From Bombus terrestris (taxonomy: Eukaryota; Arthropoda; Insecta; Hymenoptera; Apidae): a stretch of 64,000 nt of DNA. Below are positions 1-13,608 of the stretch, in pieces. Where the stretch lies: the NCBI RefSeq assembly GCF_910591885.1, contig NC_063274.1, positions 4,526,001-4,590,000 on the forward strand. Direction: 5' to 3'. The notes beneath the pieces are model-generated. The model made no database searches. It saw only the letters and a program-made list of their open reading frames with translations, and was not told where the DNA came from. The position numbers and the translations under genes are program-made. Each line of letters begins with the position of its first letter. Within the stretch, counting starts at the first letter, position 1.

Positions 1-399
1 TTTCCCTCTCTATGCATCCGTCTCTATATGTCTTTTACTCTTACTCTTTCTTTTTTTCATGCTATCTTGCCCGTATTTTCCCTCCTTCTTCCTTACGCTA
101 ATCCTCTCTCAGCGTCGTTTTGCATCTCCGTTGGAAACACGGCTTTCGAACCTGTTCCCCGCACGCATGAGATCTCGCATAGTTGCTGAAATTCCGAATT
201 CATTACCGGCGGATGACTTTCACTCGCGGCGAGAACGACGTCGCGACGCGACGCCGAGAACACCGCGTCGCTTCTTCGCACGCATTGTGCACCCGAATTT
301 CCCCCCGCGATCGCCCCGAATCGCCGTGCATCGAATTAACCCGATTTTTTTTTTTTTGTAACGAATTCTGGTAACGGCGGGGCGAAGGCACCGTGGGAC

Positions 400-440
400 A
401 ATTGGGGAGAAATCTCGGGTTCCGTTTGCGCACCAATTCT
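400..440 (+). repeat. Diverged direct repeat, copy 1
   Basis: This 41-nt stretch matches the one at 615-655 at 33 of 41 positions by direct alignment without gaps. Both begin with AATTGGGGAGAAA and share a TTTGCGCA core. It is an old local duplication with no coding frame conserved between the copies. Confidence 0.6.
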
Positions 441-614
441 AGTCATCGATACTTCGTTGTTGGAAATTTTGTAACGTAGACTTTGCCAGTGTAAAACGTG
501 CGATTTCTTCTCTTTTATTCTTCGATTGTTATTCGTGCGATTGACGCTGCTCTTTTCGCAACGGATCTTGATAACGTCCAAGTGAATAGAAGAATATCAG
601 CGGAATCGTAGAAT

Positions 615-655
615 AATTGGGGAGAAACCTTGGACTCCATTTGCGCATAAATTTT
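615..655 (+). repeat. Diverged direct repeat, copy 2
   Basis: Second copy of the 41-nt element at 400-440, offset by 215 nt. Similarity fades on both sides, so only the core is preserved. A short conserved regulatory word duplicated in place would look the same. Confidence 0.6.
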
Positions 656-1938
656 CACTGTTGCAAGTTCTCCTCTCCTTTCTTTCGCTATCTCTTTTCC
701 GTCGTTTTTCTTCCTCCTCGGAACGAAATCCGAAATTTTCTTTGCTTCGTCCGCCTTCTCTTCTTTTTACGATACCGTCGTATTGTTCTATTACGAAATA
801 ATAGAAAGTCTTGTAAGAAACGATTAAATACGATCGTTTGTCCGTTTGATGAACGTTGCCCGATATATTTTTCTACGTCCCTGATACGCGTCGAAATCAT
901 GACAGATATCGTATTTTCGCAGATTCTTTCCTATGATTTTCCGGCATAATTGAGATTCTTTAATTAACCGAAATCCGCTGATGCACCGTGATTGGCTATT
1001 AAACTGGTAATGCGTCGACCAAGATTCAGCAACATCGTTGCTGACGTCCGAACAATGCATATCCGTGGCTCGTAATTATACAGTGATGGTAGTTAGAGTT
1101 TCGCCCGTCTAGCTCGAATTTCATCGCGTGAAATTTCGTTTCTTCTTCGGTCTTTATTTTCCAGTTTCTTTTGTCTTTATTTAAAGGAAAGTAAACTATC
1201 GTTCCGGAAGAAGTGGTTTATATTATAGTTTGGTTAGCGTACGTAGTACCTGATAAAAGTGTAGTCATTGCGTTATGAAAAATGTTGGGCGAACGTATTC
1301 TCAGAGCTTAATATTCAAACAATTAATCTTGATGAAAGTTGGCTGTATTCGTTGAATTTTACTCGTTCACACTCGTGTAATTGGCCTCTCCAACTAGTTT
1401 TCAGAAGAGAACAAAATTCCGTAACGCGTTTAAGTTCTTTCGCGTCTTTTGTATCATTCGCGTGTATCCAATTATTTCACAATAATTACAAGGGTATCAA
1501 AAATTGGCCTACTTTAAATGAATTAGTGACATAAGCGCGGCGTACAATGCTCTTTTATTCGGAGCAAGTTAAATAGAGGAAAAACGGAAAAGAACTAAAA
1601 ACAATCGTTTGAATAAGTGGTATTATGACATCTGCGAATGCAAGTGAACACCTGCGCATTCTTCGAATGCATCAAAGGATTATATTCACTCCTACGCGAA
1701 GACTGCACGAGTCATCGTACGCAACGTTCTTATTATCATGTCATACTTCTTGTAATTTCAGAATTATCATTGTTACTTCCACTAGCGTTACCCAAGCTAA
1801 CCGTTCTTTCAACATTTTTATTGTTTTATTAGAGAGACGATACTTTCGGTAAGAGGGAAATTTGTAACGATGAGTAAATCGTAACCAATTTACGTTATAA
1901 ATCGTAATGCTGAAATAAATCACGCGACACAGCATGGA

Positions 1939-2019
1939 TCTTCTTGTAATTATCTTCTTGCAATTATCTCCTTTGTTATTATCTTTTCGTAATTATCTTC
2001 TTTCTATTCTTATCTTCTA
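1939..2019 (+). repeat. Imperfect tandem repeat of an AATTATCTTCTT-like unit
   Basis: Four to five degenerate copies of a 12-15 nt unit built on AATTATCTTC follow one another. The repeat sits in AT-rich non-coding DNA. It is a decayed minisatellite with no apparent coding role. Confidence 0.6.
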
Positions 2020-4775
2020 AATAAAAAGTACGTTCGACGATTTCTAATAGAAAAACTCTTGATAAAAGAAGGATTTTTAAGAAACGATAAATTTAACGAT
2101 GGAAAAATTCGCAACGAGAAGTAACGCGAACGACAGAGAGGAATTCTTATTGTTAGCGCGACTAAAACTAAAACGTTGTAAAGAATCGACTTGCACGAAT
2201 GAATAATTGAGAGTGACGTTTGATAAAAATAAATATTTCGTAATAAAAGATGTATCTTTTAAAGCAAATGGTTGCAGCAATTATATATTGTTAATGTAAA
2301 ATAACGCGGTAAGCATAGGGTACACGATATCTGTAAAATCAGCTTTTTCCAAAAACTAAGGAGTAAAGAGAGAAAAGAATGTAGAAAGGAAAGGAAAAGA
2401 GAAACCGATGATCTACTTCGCGAAATTTCGCAATTCCTAACATTCTTCTACCGAAAGTCATTCGTTTGAAATCCGGTCGATCGTCGAGTGAGAAGCACGA
2501 GGGTACGCGTCGGGTTTCTCGAAGATCGCGAAAGCTCGCGGTTCGCGTTGCGAATTCCACCGGTCGCAATTGTCACGATATCGCCTGGTGAAAGCTGGCA
2601 TCATAGACGCGTAATCTTCGTCCTTTAGCCCTCCATAGCGTTATCTTATCAGCTGTGTTTGCGTGTTTCGCGATGCGGAACAGCGGGGAAATCCCCGCGG
2701 GTGTAAGCTTGCGATGTTATGCAAAGCAAAAAATCCCCGTTGCGTTATCTGACCGCGTGTTTTAAAATTCGTTGTCACGAACGAAAACGTGACGAGAACG
2801 ATAAATTTCTTCCGTTTGTCATTTTAAAAATGAGCGTGCTACGAAAACCACGGAGAAAGAGTAAAGAAACAAGCGAAGTATATTTACAGTGTCGATAGAA
2901 ACTATAATACGGTAGAGTTTTACATCAACGTCGGATTTTGATAAAGTTCTCTGTACGATAAAAATTGTGCAATCTCGTATGAAACTTAGCAAACTTTGTT
3001 TTTATAGTAGGATAAGATTACACGAATGTGAAATATCTATTTAAAGCATAGATGCTGGGTTTTAGATCTTTCATATTTACATTTCCCTTCTCTTTTTTTC
3101 TTTTTTTTTTTTTAACAGCAGAAACTGGCCAATTTTCTTTTCCACGTGTTACTATGTAATACTACGTCGTTTCGTAATTATCGTTCGAAACAAAACAAAA
3201 AATGCAACGTAAGAAACAGAAAGGAACAACAGTAGGAAAAATGATCTTTCATTATGATATACAGATATGTACGCGTCTAGGTAAATGTTATTTCAAGATT
3301 GTTATTTCACATTGATAACCGAAGCCCTAAATCGCATTGAAAATATACTCACGTCGAAAATCTTCAAAATTATCATTATTTATACATTTGTGCATACAAT
3401 GAGAGGCGTGTACAAGTCCAGCGAATCTGCTGTCTTTTGTACATGCTGTCAAGTACATTTGTAAGTACATATGTGTACATTCGTTGCTTACTTTCACGAT
3501 ATCCAGATATCTGCGAAGGAATGTATGCGAATGAAGGCGAAATTATATAGATTACAAGTTTCTCCGCACAAACTTTTATGGAAAAATGATTTTTCAATCA
3601 AATTTCTCAATTTCTGCGCGCACTTTCCTGGACGTTTTAATTTGTCTGACTGAGGGAAACTCTCTTTCCCGGGTCCTATATTTATACAAAATTTTACAAA
3701 CGGCAGCGTTCGTTCTACTTGTAAAACATTTCTCAGATCGCTATCTATCGGGAAATATGGGAGTGGAGCTAAGCGATCAGTGTGGGAAAGATAAGTATTT
3801 TTGCTCCGGATTCGCATCTAGAAGTTTGGTGAGAAAAGGAAGAGAGTAAATTAGTTCATTTGTTGGATCGGATACGCGAGATTGTGTGAGGGTCATGGGA
3901 ATACGACAGGATTAAATAAAATATCATATTAGTTGCTACCCGTGTACCACATCATGCGAAACTTAAGCACCGAGCATTAGAAGATTAACCAACAGCTCCT
4001 ATAGTCGCGAGATTAAAAATCATTGAGAATAAGATAAGATGGATTAATTCTAATCAGGCTGTAATTCGAATCAGCTTTATTTCAGGCAAATGACAGAGCC
4101 AGGAAATTTAAATCTCCACTCAGTACGTTCGTGATTTTTATCTATTGAAATTGAAACATTCAACATGGAAGTTAACAGGATGTTACATTTCATTCGGACA
4201 GCGAATTACGTCAAACGACATTTTTCTGATCCTGCTTCACCGTGTCAATTGTTCCATTAAAACATCGAACCACATCGTTTCGATTCTACGATCGATATAT
4301 CACCTATTTTTTAATAGATGGAAATTATATCTTACGGTAAATGAAGTTGACGTAGCCCGAATTAGCTCGTATGAATCAACGATTAACGATACGACGCGTA
4401 GGCAAATACCGTGTTAGTGGGTTAAACCGGCGTTCCGCTGTACGCGAAGCGTTTCCCGTGGAAAACTTTTCCGCGTCATGACGTTTACACGGCAAGCGAT
4501 GGACGCGTCGATCGACCGTGATGTATTCTTACTTGGAGATCGCTCGAGATTGCTTCCCTCCTCGTCGTATCAACGAAACGTTTTCTTACACTTCGCTGGG
4601 GATCAATTAACGACCTCGTGCGGTCGATCGAGCGATCGTAAAAGCACGTGGAAAGTTCTGCGGACGATAAGGGACGATAAGAGAGCAATCGCGTTCGTGG
4701 AAAAATTAAGGCTACTCACAGGTATTTTCATGTTACGATTGATAAACGAAATCACAACATTGGTTTGTTTAATTT

Positions 4776-4788
4776 AAAAAAAAAAAAA
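4776..4788 (+). repeat. Poly-A run (13 nt)
   Basis: Thirteen adenines in a row. No retrotransposon coding sequence or target-site duplication is visible nearby, so it is called only as a homopolymer. Confidence 0.8.
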
Positions 4789-5400
4789 TGATATTTAAAA
4801 AGTTTTATTGGTAATATTCGATTTGCTCTATACGATCGAATTAACGTCACCGATGAAACTTCATAAGGCAACAGTTACGAAGGTTAATAAATATAGTCGC
4901 ACAGGATTAAAGAATATAATAATACAAAATAAAAAGAAATTTTGCAAGTAAACTTTACAAATTATATTTAGATTATCTGATCCTATCTGGCGACAAATTA
5001 TATAATCATAAAGAAAAAAGAAATCTGCTAGTGTAACTTGCAGCTTGTAAATCATTAATATTGTTGGTCAATAAATTACTGTTCGAGAGAATGCCGAGAT
5101 ATTACGAAGAGATTATTTAAAACATCGTAGTTAATCGCGCAAAAATCTTCTGTTATTTCTTTCGCGATCGAACGTATCGATGCATCTATCAAGAGTTGAT
5201 TAATATTGCTAAACAGATACATACATCTGTAAGAAAGAAATAAAAAAAAAAAAAATTAATAAAGACAGATCAATTTCAATAACGTCACCTTGAATCGTTA
5301 CAGACGTAAAGACGATGAAATGGATTTTTAAGACGAAGGAAATATAATTTTAAAGAAACAATAGAAAACTCATAAACAAAAGGATTATAAAGTCCAAGAG

Positions 5401-8400
5401 ATTGACAAGTTACCAGTGAATTCGTCTTCCTTGTTGATAAAGTAAGGCGGAGATATATTTAAAACAATGCTAAATATATCATATGCCATTATCACATACA
5501 CATCCGTTATCCGAAACGCGTGCACAGGCACAGCAGTTCCATCGCCTTATCGCTGCCCATAAAGATAGCACGCAGCAATCAACTCGAGAACACCTAATGC
5601 CTCGCGGTAATAACAGCGGAAGAGAAATTGCGATATGGTATAACGAATATATCGGATTAACTCGTATAGCAGCATGATCCCTACTTAACTCATCGTAAGT
5701 CGGAAAAACAAGTCAATGTATCGGATGTTAGTGTCGTATTCCTCCTTCCTTTGCGTTCTCCAGGCTACGCGAACGCTTGATTATTTTTGACAGAATATAA
5801 TTTGATTATAAAACTGGAAATAAAACTATTCAGGACGATCCTGTCTGTCTGTCCTTCGTTCAGGCTGTTGTAGAATATTATGAAAGGACAGAATTTATCT
5901 TTAAATATTAACGCGCATTAAAATTGTTAAGCGTAATCGTTGTGGAGCGTTGCGGAGCAGCTTTGTTATTTAAAAAGATCATTATCCTTGATTCGTGTGG
6001 TTGTCGAACTGTGTAGTATCGGATAGAGGAGACCCTGTTTCATATTTATGCAACGATTAATTCCAGAAATGACGTTAAAAATCGGTCGACACGGACAAAT
6101 TGGCTATTTAATCTTAATACACCATTCATAAGGCTTTAGGTAGACCGTTTCAATTTCATAGGATATACATTACACGTATTGTGCAAGAAAAATAGTAAAT
6201 TGTTGTTTTTGATTATTAATGTCGTGTCGTTTGCGTGTCCGTATATTTTAGTAACATTGTTCTGTACTTTTAATACAAATCGATGAAAATATTCGCGTAT
6301 TTACGAACCACGATGTATATATATATACACAAAGGTTCTAAGCTTGAAATTTACCATCTGAAGGATGTACACGCGCAATGTAGCAATGGTAGTGTACGCG
6401 AATCTATGAAACGATTTGTTTCTCAGGCATCGACAACGCCTCTCGATGTCAGAGATTTATCGTGTTTGGTAAAAAAGGCACGTCATTCCATGCCGAACAT
6501 TACCGACAGATTTCTTTGATCGGCGTGACACGTGTAAGGAAAACACACGACCCGATTTGAACGAAATCTGTGAACGACTCGTCGATATTTGCTCCGGCGA
6601 CGTAAAATACGTTGCCTTCGAAGAAAATAGCTCGCAGACGTGCATCGTGGTCGATTCGACCACAGAACAATATTTGCGACGGACAAGCGGGAACGCGCGT
6701 CTCGTGGCACGTTTAAGATCGTTGGAAACACGCTCTCGTATAATTCAATACAATATCTTGAGATTTCGAGTCGGACGCGTTCTTTCGAAATACAATTTTT
6801 GGTAAAAATTGTAAACCTTCGACGCAACATCGTGCGTCTTGGTCGATTAGAAACGCCACGTTAGGCTGCCGATGTGAGACTTTCGATTTTCATTGGTTCG
6901 AATGTACACGCTCGGATTTTTAACGCGATAACCATGGAAATATGGTTACTTGAAATTTGTTGTTAGATTTCGAGCGACATATTACGCATCGTCGCCTCCG
7001 AAAACTGTACTGTTACATGTTCGATGTGGCGTTATTCTTCTTGAATTCGTTCAAAACTGGTCTCTAAGACGCATTTTGAATTCCATAAGATTTACATGTC
7101 TTCGAAGTCTGAGGCTTTGACGCAACATTATCGTTCGTGCACATTCAGTTGGAATATTCCTCTAGGTCGACAATTTTACATTACGCGGCTCACTGGGAAA
7201 TCGAATATAATTAAGGCCATCGAACAGTAAAAACAACTTGTAAAAAGGCAAACTCGTGATTATCTACGATGAAAACCTCGAACTGGCCAGTCTTGCTTCA
7301 TTTGTCAGTCATTGTGTAACGCGTTAACTAAAATGTACCGACTAAAAATTATAAAATTATAAATGTTTTATTAACATGCAAGAGTTATTAACACCAGACG
7401 CTTACAAATCGTGAATCTAATCGCGCACCTTGAGCAGCTTTTTCTAACAGCCATTACATTCGTATATCGATCATGTTCCTGCAGTTAAACCTTAGAGGAA
7501 GATAAATTCGCAAAAGTATTATAACCACGTTGTACACAGTTGTAAATAAGATAGCAGTATTGCTCTTCGATACAGTAAGGTGGTGGGTCAATTGTAACAC
7601 AACAGAATGGACATTCGCGTGGCAAAACGATCGTTACGTAATTGTCAAGTATCCATGAATCGATGCTGCGACTTTCTTTCTCGTCGAATATATTTCTCAA
7701 TGAAAGTTATGGCTCGTTTACAGTTCGGTGGTAACGTACTCCGAAAATTGAAAACGCAATGTTCAGCCGAAGCCGGAATTTCGACGTTGACGTTGGCAAA
7801 GTTTTGTAATCGAAGCGTAAACAGCGAAACGAAGCGATGATACCACACGGTCGTGGCTTCTCTGACGAGATACGCTGTCTTTAAAATATACCGATCATTG
7901 CCCCTATGTTTCTTACCATCATCGTTGATTAAATTGCTGTTAATAAGTTAATAAATAGTTAAATCAAGCTAATCGGTTATTTAGCTGGAACACATATCAA
8001 CACATTTTGGATCCAAGTACTTATACAATCTGAAAAGATTTCTTCTTTTTATATGATATAGTTAGAATTTATCACTGTTATCGCGAAACTTAACTCTACA
8101 ACTACGAAACCAATGGAAACGACCGATATCAGATTTTTTTGTTCCTACTATCGCTAGAAATATGTAAATGATTTTCGGTGACATCAATGGTTGCTTCTAT
8201 AGAATACGATTATTTAATTATTTTCTTACTTATTTACAGAAATTCTTCATTTATTTCGTCATTGTTTTGATTCCATTTCACCGTTGAAGAACAGAGTAGC
8301 ATAGCCTACGACCACCTCAGACAAAGCTATGATTCTTCGTAAATATTTGGTTGGTGTTAATTATCGATCGTTAAAATGTCTACAACGCGTAAAAATATCG

Positions 8401-10600
8401 TAAATATGGAAAAACTTACTATCGAGAAACGCAGAAGGTATTTGTCTAAGCATACCAAACATCGTAGAAAGTTTAACCGAATGGAACTCAAAGCGAAACA
8501 AAAGTTTTGAACAAAAGCTCAGCTATCTCGAGTAAACATTGGATCGTATAGAAAAATCCAGGTGTATAATTTGATTGTTTGCTATAGAAGCGTTCCGTGT
8601 TTACCAAAGCGATTATCGCCACCTTTGTTACCACGAATGTTTCTTCGTTTCTTTTAATTTTGAAGAATGTCAGCCTACATCGGCGGCCCGCGCGACAGGT
8701 AGCAGCTGAAAAAGACGATAAATATCCGTGATGAAACACGTGTGCACAGGCAGCGTCGTATCACAGCCATGGTGAAATGCATTAATCGTCGGTATTTTTC
8801 TTTTGCCTGTTAATAAACCAAGGGGAATAAAACGAAGGTAACCTCGCCGAGCCATAATCGTCGTCCAGTGTTTAACTGAATCGTATAAAAATGTTATTAA
8901 CAACGCGTTTTCAATGGAACGTAAAAAGGATACTCAATCATTCAGACAGCTAGTAAATTTAATTGGAAATTAACGCTATCACAAAAAGCTTAAAATTGAT
9001 CTTATTCCGCGTAGATTAGAATCTTTTTAATTGGAAATAAAAGAGGTAACTTTTTAGATGGTAACTGGTACATTTGTATACATGAAAAACTAAGATTGTA
9101 TAGATCAAAAGGATCAAAGAGACGTGATATTTTCCGAACATCTATCTTCTTGAAGGATTAATTAATTTCAATCTTGGAATTACACTAAATATTTAGTCTA
9201 TTAGTCTATTTATGGTATTATTTACAGTATTTTCTATTATAAAAATAGGAAATAGATTCTCGACGTTCGATTATTCTCGCGTAGCTTTTTTCTTTATCCG
9301 AAATCAACATTTTTCCCTTATCATTTATCATTCTGATATATAAATTGCTTTGCCGGACGCGTAGCATCGCGAGGGGCGAACTGTTGCCGCGAAATGCGTC
9401 TTCTAGAACAGGAAAAAAATAAAGAGTGCTGTTCGATGTCGGTATGAGCTGAGCTATAAATCTCGTTTCCTTTTTTAGCTCGTCTTAGTATCGTCTTAGT
9501 AACGCAAAGCAAAAGCTTCGTTAGTAAGAATTAGAATAGTAATATATTATACCAGGTACATCGCATTGAACGTAGTTGAATAAAATACGAGAGAAGAAAC
9601 TATGTCAATGGTTTCACGCAGATCCCTAATCTCTTAGACACGATAATTTCTTCACTTCGACTCTCTATATTTCAATGCATCGATTAATTTCTGTCGAAAG
9701 TAATATTTACAATTGGAAAACTAGAATTAACAGATTTTAAGTCGATTTGTTAACTTTCATTTACGTATATGTCTTTCATTTCAAGGATGTAGATATTTTT
9801 GGTAAACGGATAGCCCAGTTAACAAATGAATAAAAATCTAAAGATGGAGACAAGCAGAGAAATACAGATGTTACTGACACGCATAAATGGGATATCGGGC
9901 AGTTTCGGTACTTCCATTAAGATTGGCAGGCTAGTAGTTTCTACCTCGGTCGGTAACGTTGCGTTATCAAAGGTACATATATGGCAGAGGAAAAACGGAC
10001 TTTCGACAATGATGTTCGTGTGCTTCTCTCTGTGAGTCAATTAAAATCAAACCGCTTTCGGAGCACATACCAACAGAGTGGTTTACAAAGGCCGTGTATA
10101 TCGCGATTGCATTGCAGAGAAAGTAATCTCTCTTTCTATATATGTATGTATACGCATATATATGTACATAAATATATACCGACTGGATGGCTATTGTGTC
10201 GCAATGGTAGACCAACACAGTTCGTTTTCCTTCGTTCGGTTAACGATTCGCCTTTCGTTACTCCTTTTGTATATAGACCATTGCGTTGCGAAACACGGCA
10301 AAAGAGAAGGCGATCGGCGAAACATCGTGTGCGTGCGTGTGTGTATACAACGTGTTCGTACCAATCAAGGAAACCGGAAGACTCTCGGTGTCGTCTGTTC
10401 TGGCTGTCACGTATCACTGTCCAAATCTGATTTGTTTGTCAATCATTTTCGACGAAATTCAATAATTTTCAAGATACTTGATTTTACCATTATTAACAGG
10501 TTGTAACGGAATTTTATTCAAATTGTGAATTTTATTCAATCGTGTAATTAAAAGATTTGTAACCATGAACAGGTAGTTATAATACTTAAATCATACTTAC
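5401..10600. other. Non-coding region, no gene recognised
   Basis: AT-rich DNA with scattered TATA/TACATA simple sequence near 6315-6330 and 10134-10180. A 64-codon ATG frame at 5483-5677 (plus) has a soluble-protein-like composition but no recognisable motif and no supporting splice sites. Overlapping open frames at 9981-10506 on both strands look like chance. Confidence 0.6.
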
Positions 10601-10603
10601 TGG

Positions 10604-10619
10604 AAAAAAAAAAAAAAAA
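10604..10619 (+). repeat. Poly-A run (16 nt)
   Basis: Sixteen adenines following TGG. No element structure is visible beside it. Confidence 0.85.
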
Positions 10620-11161
10620 GAAAATTCAAAGATCGCTCGATTACAAATTGCAAAGTTATTCGTATTCAAAAATTTCATGTTCAAAGGTGCAGAGTTTATT
10701 ACTACAAATATGAGTTGATTACGAATTTCTATCTTGCGAATAAACTCTAACTTGGCAAATATTCTCATCTCCCGTGATAAAACATTGCTCATAACCATTG
10801 GAAATCAAGTTGCAATACTTCATACGTGAAATGCATGACTGTCAAGACAGACTGCGATTCCGAAGAGTTCTACATTCCACGGCTACGCGGAGAGATTTGC
10901 CACTGTATATACTATTATGTATATATAGGCGTAAGGCGTAAGAAGTACTCGTGCTCGCCGGGGAAACCCCAGAGAATCGTTAGCGGGTCTTCAAACGAAA
11001 TATAATAGAAATTCTTTGGTGGAGAACGAAGCTAATCATAGCGCGGCTGAGAGCTCCTTTATGTAAACCTTGAGACTAGATCCGGATTCTTGAGAAGCGA
11101 TGAGTGAAGGGGAGGTAACAAGACGAGCGACGAGGACAGACCGAAACACGAACCAATTGAA

Positions 11162-11185
11162 CAGAGAGAGAGAGACAGAGAGAGA
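11162..11185 (+). repeat. (GA)n tract
   Basis: Alternating AG with one interruption. In insects such tracts can bind GAGA factor, but nothing else here proves a regulatory element. Confidence 0.75.
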
Positions 11186-13245
11186 TTGATCGAGCAGAGA
11201 AATGAAGACGGTGAAAAGGAGAGGAGGAAAGACTCAAAGGGAAGGGATATATTTCTATTCGGTTAAAAGAGCTGCGAGCTGCGGCTTGTCGTTCCACGGA
11301 GCAGGAGGGAAAGGGGAGGTTGAAAGAAGGGGTTGAGGAGGGGGATGCACGCACTTTTAGATCGGCAGGAGGGAAAAGCAAGTACGTCGGCGAAAGTGTT
11401 CTTGTGTATTGCACTCGTCGGCCCTCATCTCCAGCATCGAACAAATTTAATGGCGGTCGCAAAAGAAGGAAAAGAAAAAGACCGAATCTAACGCGATCGC
11501 GTTCTTAGGTCCGGGACGAATCTTTTTACCTACGGTTTATTATCGACCGAGCTTGAAATTCTGTTACTTGAATCCTCCTTCAAACGTTGTAGCGTAATTC
11601 ATTTCGTCGTCGCCTAATCTTACAGAAAGATCGATATCACAATCTATCTGTCGAACACTTTTCGTCATCTTTTCGATTACTCTTTTTAGGGGTAAAATTT
11701 TTTGATCTGAAAATATATAATATTTCTATTATATCTAGTATGTATGTCGTAAGTTTTCATAAAGATGAAAACATCATCGAGTAACAGAGATTAGATCGAC
11801 GCGACAAATGTACGCGCTTTGAAATTCGACTCGCAGAGACAAGTTCCTCTCACGAAAGGAACGCAATTCCGCGCGTAATTGCGCGTAACACCGCGCCGTG
11901 GTAAACGAAGTCGGCACATAATGCGACGCCGTTGTTGCTACCACTGTTCCGTTCGTAACGGAGAAAGAGCGCGACGATGATCGTGTGGGCTTCTACACGA
12001 TCGTGTACACGCGTATACGCGCCTGTGTGTGCGTCGTTACGTTACGCGTTCCCAGCGATCAGATTCGTTTTACGGGAACGCGCCACAGTAGCGGCTGGCT
12101 CTCCACGAGGGCCTCGATAAAAATGACCTCGTTTCTGTCAAACGGAGATTAAGTAACTATGTACCACAGCCGCGCTATACTTCCTTTCACTACAGAACTT
12201 TGCGCGCATAAGAAACGAAGTTAGTCGCTTGGCGATTGTTTTCTCTCTCTTCGTCTCACGCGTCGCTCTTTTTTCTTGCTAGGGTTAAGACAACAGACTC
12301 GAAAATCGAATTAGTGGTAAAGATAAACCTTTCCTTTCTCGCTGAAGCGTACAGCGCGATAAAATTCCAGTAAGTCAAATACGACCGTTAATTTTAACTA
12401 AATTGTCGGTTTGGCGCAGTAACTTATCGATTCGTTTGGCTGAACTGTCTGCATAAAATACAAGCTTCCCTTTTTTCTTTTTTTTAAAATATATGAGTAG
12501 AGTTCAAAGTCCTATTAGAAAATCTACAAGCACACATTCTACGATTTAAAATTAACTAAAGTTTTAGTTTCATGTTGCGATTTATCTTCTAATTTTTAAA
12601 GCGAGCATGAGAAATATGCTTCGTACCGGTGCACCGCGATAAAGAATCGTAAAAACGTACAGGAGGAAATCAGATAATCAGTATGGAACTATCGGTGTTA
12701 AATCTACAATCTCAATTTACAATTATACCAAATTATCTCAGCCGTTAATCGTGAAGTAAAAAACACATTCGTAGATCTGAACAGAATTTCATATTCCCTC
12801 ATACATCAATTTAGTTAACGATAAAACAGTGTAATATCATAATTACCAAATGACTAATTAAAATCTCCTGTAAATTCCAATTCTCCAGTAAAAATTGTTT
12901 CAAATAATATTTATTGGATAGTAGTTACCGATCGAGCACGGAATCAATTCGGACTCGAAAGAGCCAGGTTATTCAACGTGTTGGTTGTTACGCGACGACA
13001 AAATTCACGATGGTCATTGATGATGCTTTGAAATCCGAGCATAATTACACGTTTCATGAAATTCGAATGGCCACGGTCGTCTAGATTTACGAAAGATACA
13101 GAAAACCGGGAGGAACGTCTCTTTCTCAGCTTAGTAGCCACCGGTCAGCCGTCTTTTTTTGTCTCTCTATTCTTTCCTTTCTTCTCTGCGTGGCGTATCT
13201 TTCTCGTCGGTCCGCCGCGCGCCGCGCCGGTGGCTGATCGCTGGC

Positions 13246-13269
13246 TCTTTCTTTCTTTCTTTCTTTTTC
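13246..13269 (+). repeat. (CTTT)n microsatellite
   Basis: Five tandem CTTT units inside a longer pyrimidine tract that continues to about 13325. Confidence 0.8.
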
Positions 13270-13575
13270 TTCTCCTTCTGCCTGCTTCGTTCTCGCTTCT
13301 TCCTCTCTTCCTACCCTCCTTCTCCTACATTGTGGCGAAGGTATGTAGGCTGTGCCACATCCTTGCCCGGAAACCGTTACCTTGCTGGCTTTACACTGAA
13401 TGAAGCTCGCCATACCGTTGTTCCCCATACACGAATTTCCTTTGACTTCGTTACTAGCGACGGCGCCATCTCTCCTCGTCCGCGAACTTCCGTGAAATCG
13501 TTTCCTTTTTTTGATCTTGTTCTTGTTACCGGACCTCCCCCGTACAATTAAATCAGTGAATTTTTGTGGAATTTT

Positions 13576-13608
13576 ACAAGTTACCGACAAGTTACCGACA
13601 AGTTACCG
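13576..13608 (+). repeat. Three perfect copies of an 11-nt tandem repeat
   Basis: The unit ACAAGTTACCG occurs three times head to tail without a mismatch, at 13576-13586, 13587-13597 and 13598-13608. Perfect identity suggests recent expansion. Confidence 0.95.

Larger units (their letters stand above)
1..5400. other. Non-coding region, no gene recognised
   Basis: No exon or RNA gene could be supported here. The first kilobase is relatively CpG-rich and contains a diverged short duplication (400-440 and 615-655). The rest is AT-rich with poly-T or poly-A runs at 345-357, 3093-3113, 4776-4788 and 5242-5255. An 11-bp inverted repeat (4508-4518 with 4621-4631) lies in a CG-rich patch. Open frames of 60-115 codons occur on both strands but overlap each other and lack paired splice sites. 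Confidence 0.6.
10620..13575. other. Non-coding region with CpG-rich and purine-rich patches
   Basis: The region is made of AT-rich stretches broken by patches with a strong strand purine bias. At 11090-11480 the plus strand is purine-rich, with a (GA)n tract and several G runs. At 13140-13340 it is pyrimidine-rich. A CpG-dense patch at 11820-12260 holds small palindromes on GCGCGTAATTGCGCG-like words. The biased patches produce artificially long open frames (11076-11462 minus; 13126-13590 minus). GAGA-type regulatory DNA is one possible reading, by inference only. Confidence 0.5.

Noticed and set aside
4508..4637. Overlapping 9-11 bp inverted repeats built on TCGATCGACCG and GATCGCTCG
   Set aside because: TCGATCG words are common in this CpG-rich type of genome, and the arms are about 100 bp apart. 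No functional reading is supported.
8756..8780. TATCACAGCCATGGTG, matching the start of the mir-2/mir-13 microRNA family
   Set aside because: The upstream sequence does not pair as the other arm beyond a short outer stem, so no pre-microRNA hairpin forms.
9981..10506. 149- and 142-codon plus frames and a minus frame in the same place
   Set aside because: Three competing frames across TATA/TACATA simple sequence; none is protein-like throughout.
11076..11462. 128-codon minus frame rich in Ser, Leu and Pro
   Set aside because: Lies over a purine-rich tract with (GA)n. Its codons mirror the tract, with no motif.
13126..13590. 154-codon minus frame and 115-130 codon plus frames
   Set aside because: Driven by a long pyrimidine tract and CTTT repeat. 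The peptides are low-complexity Arg/Glu/Lys or Phe/Leu/Ser runs.
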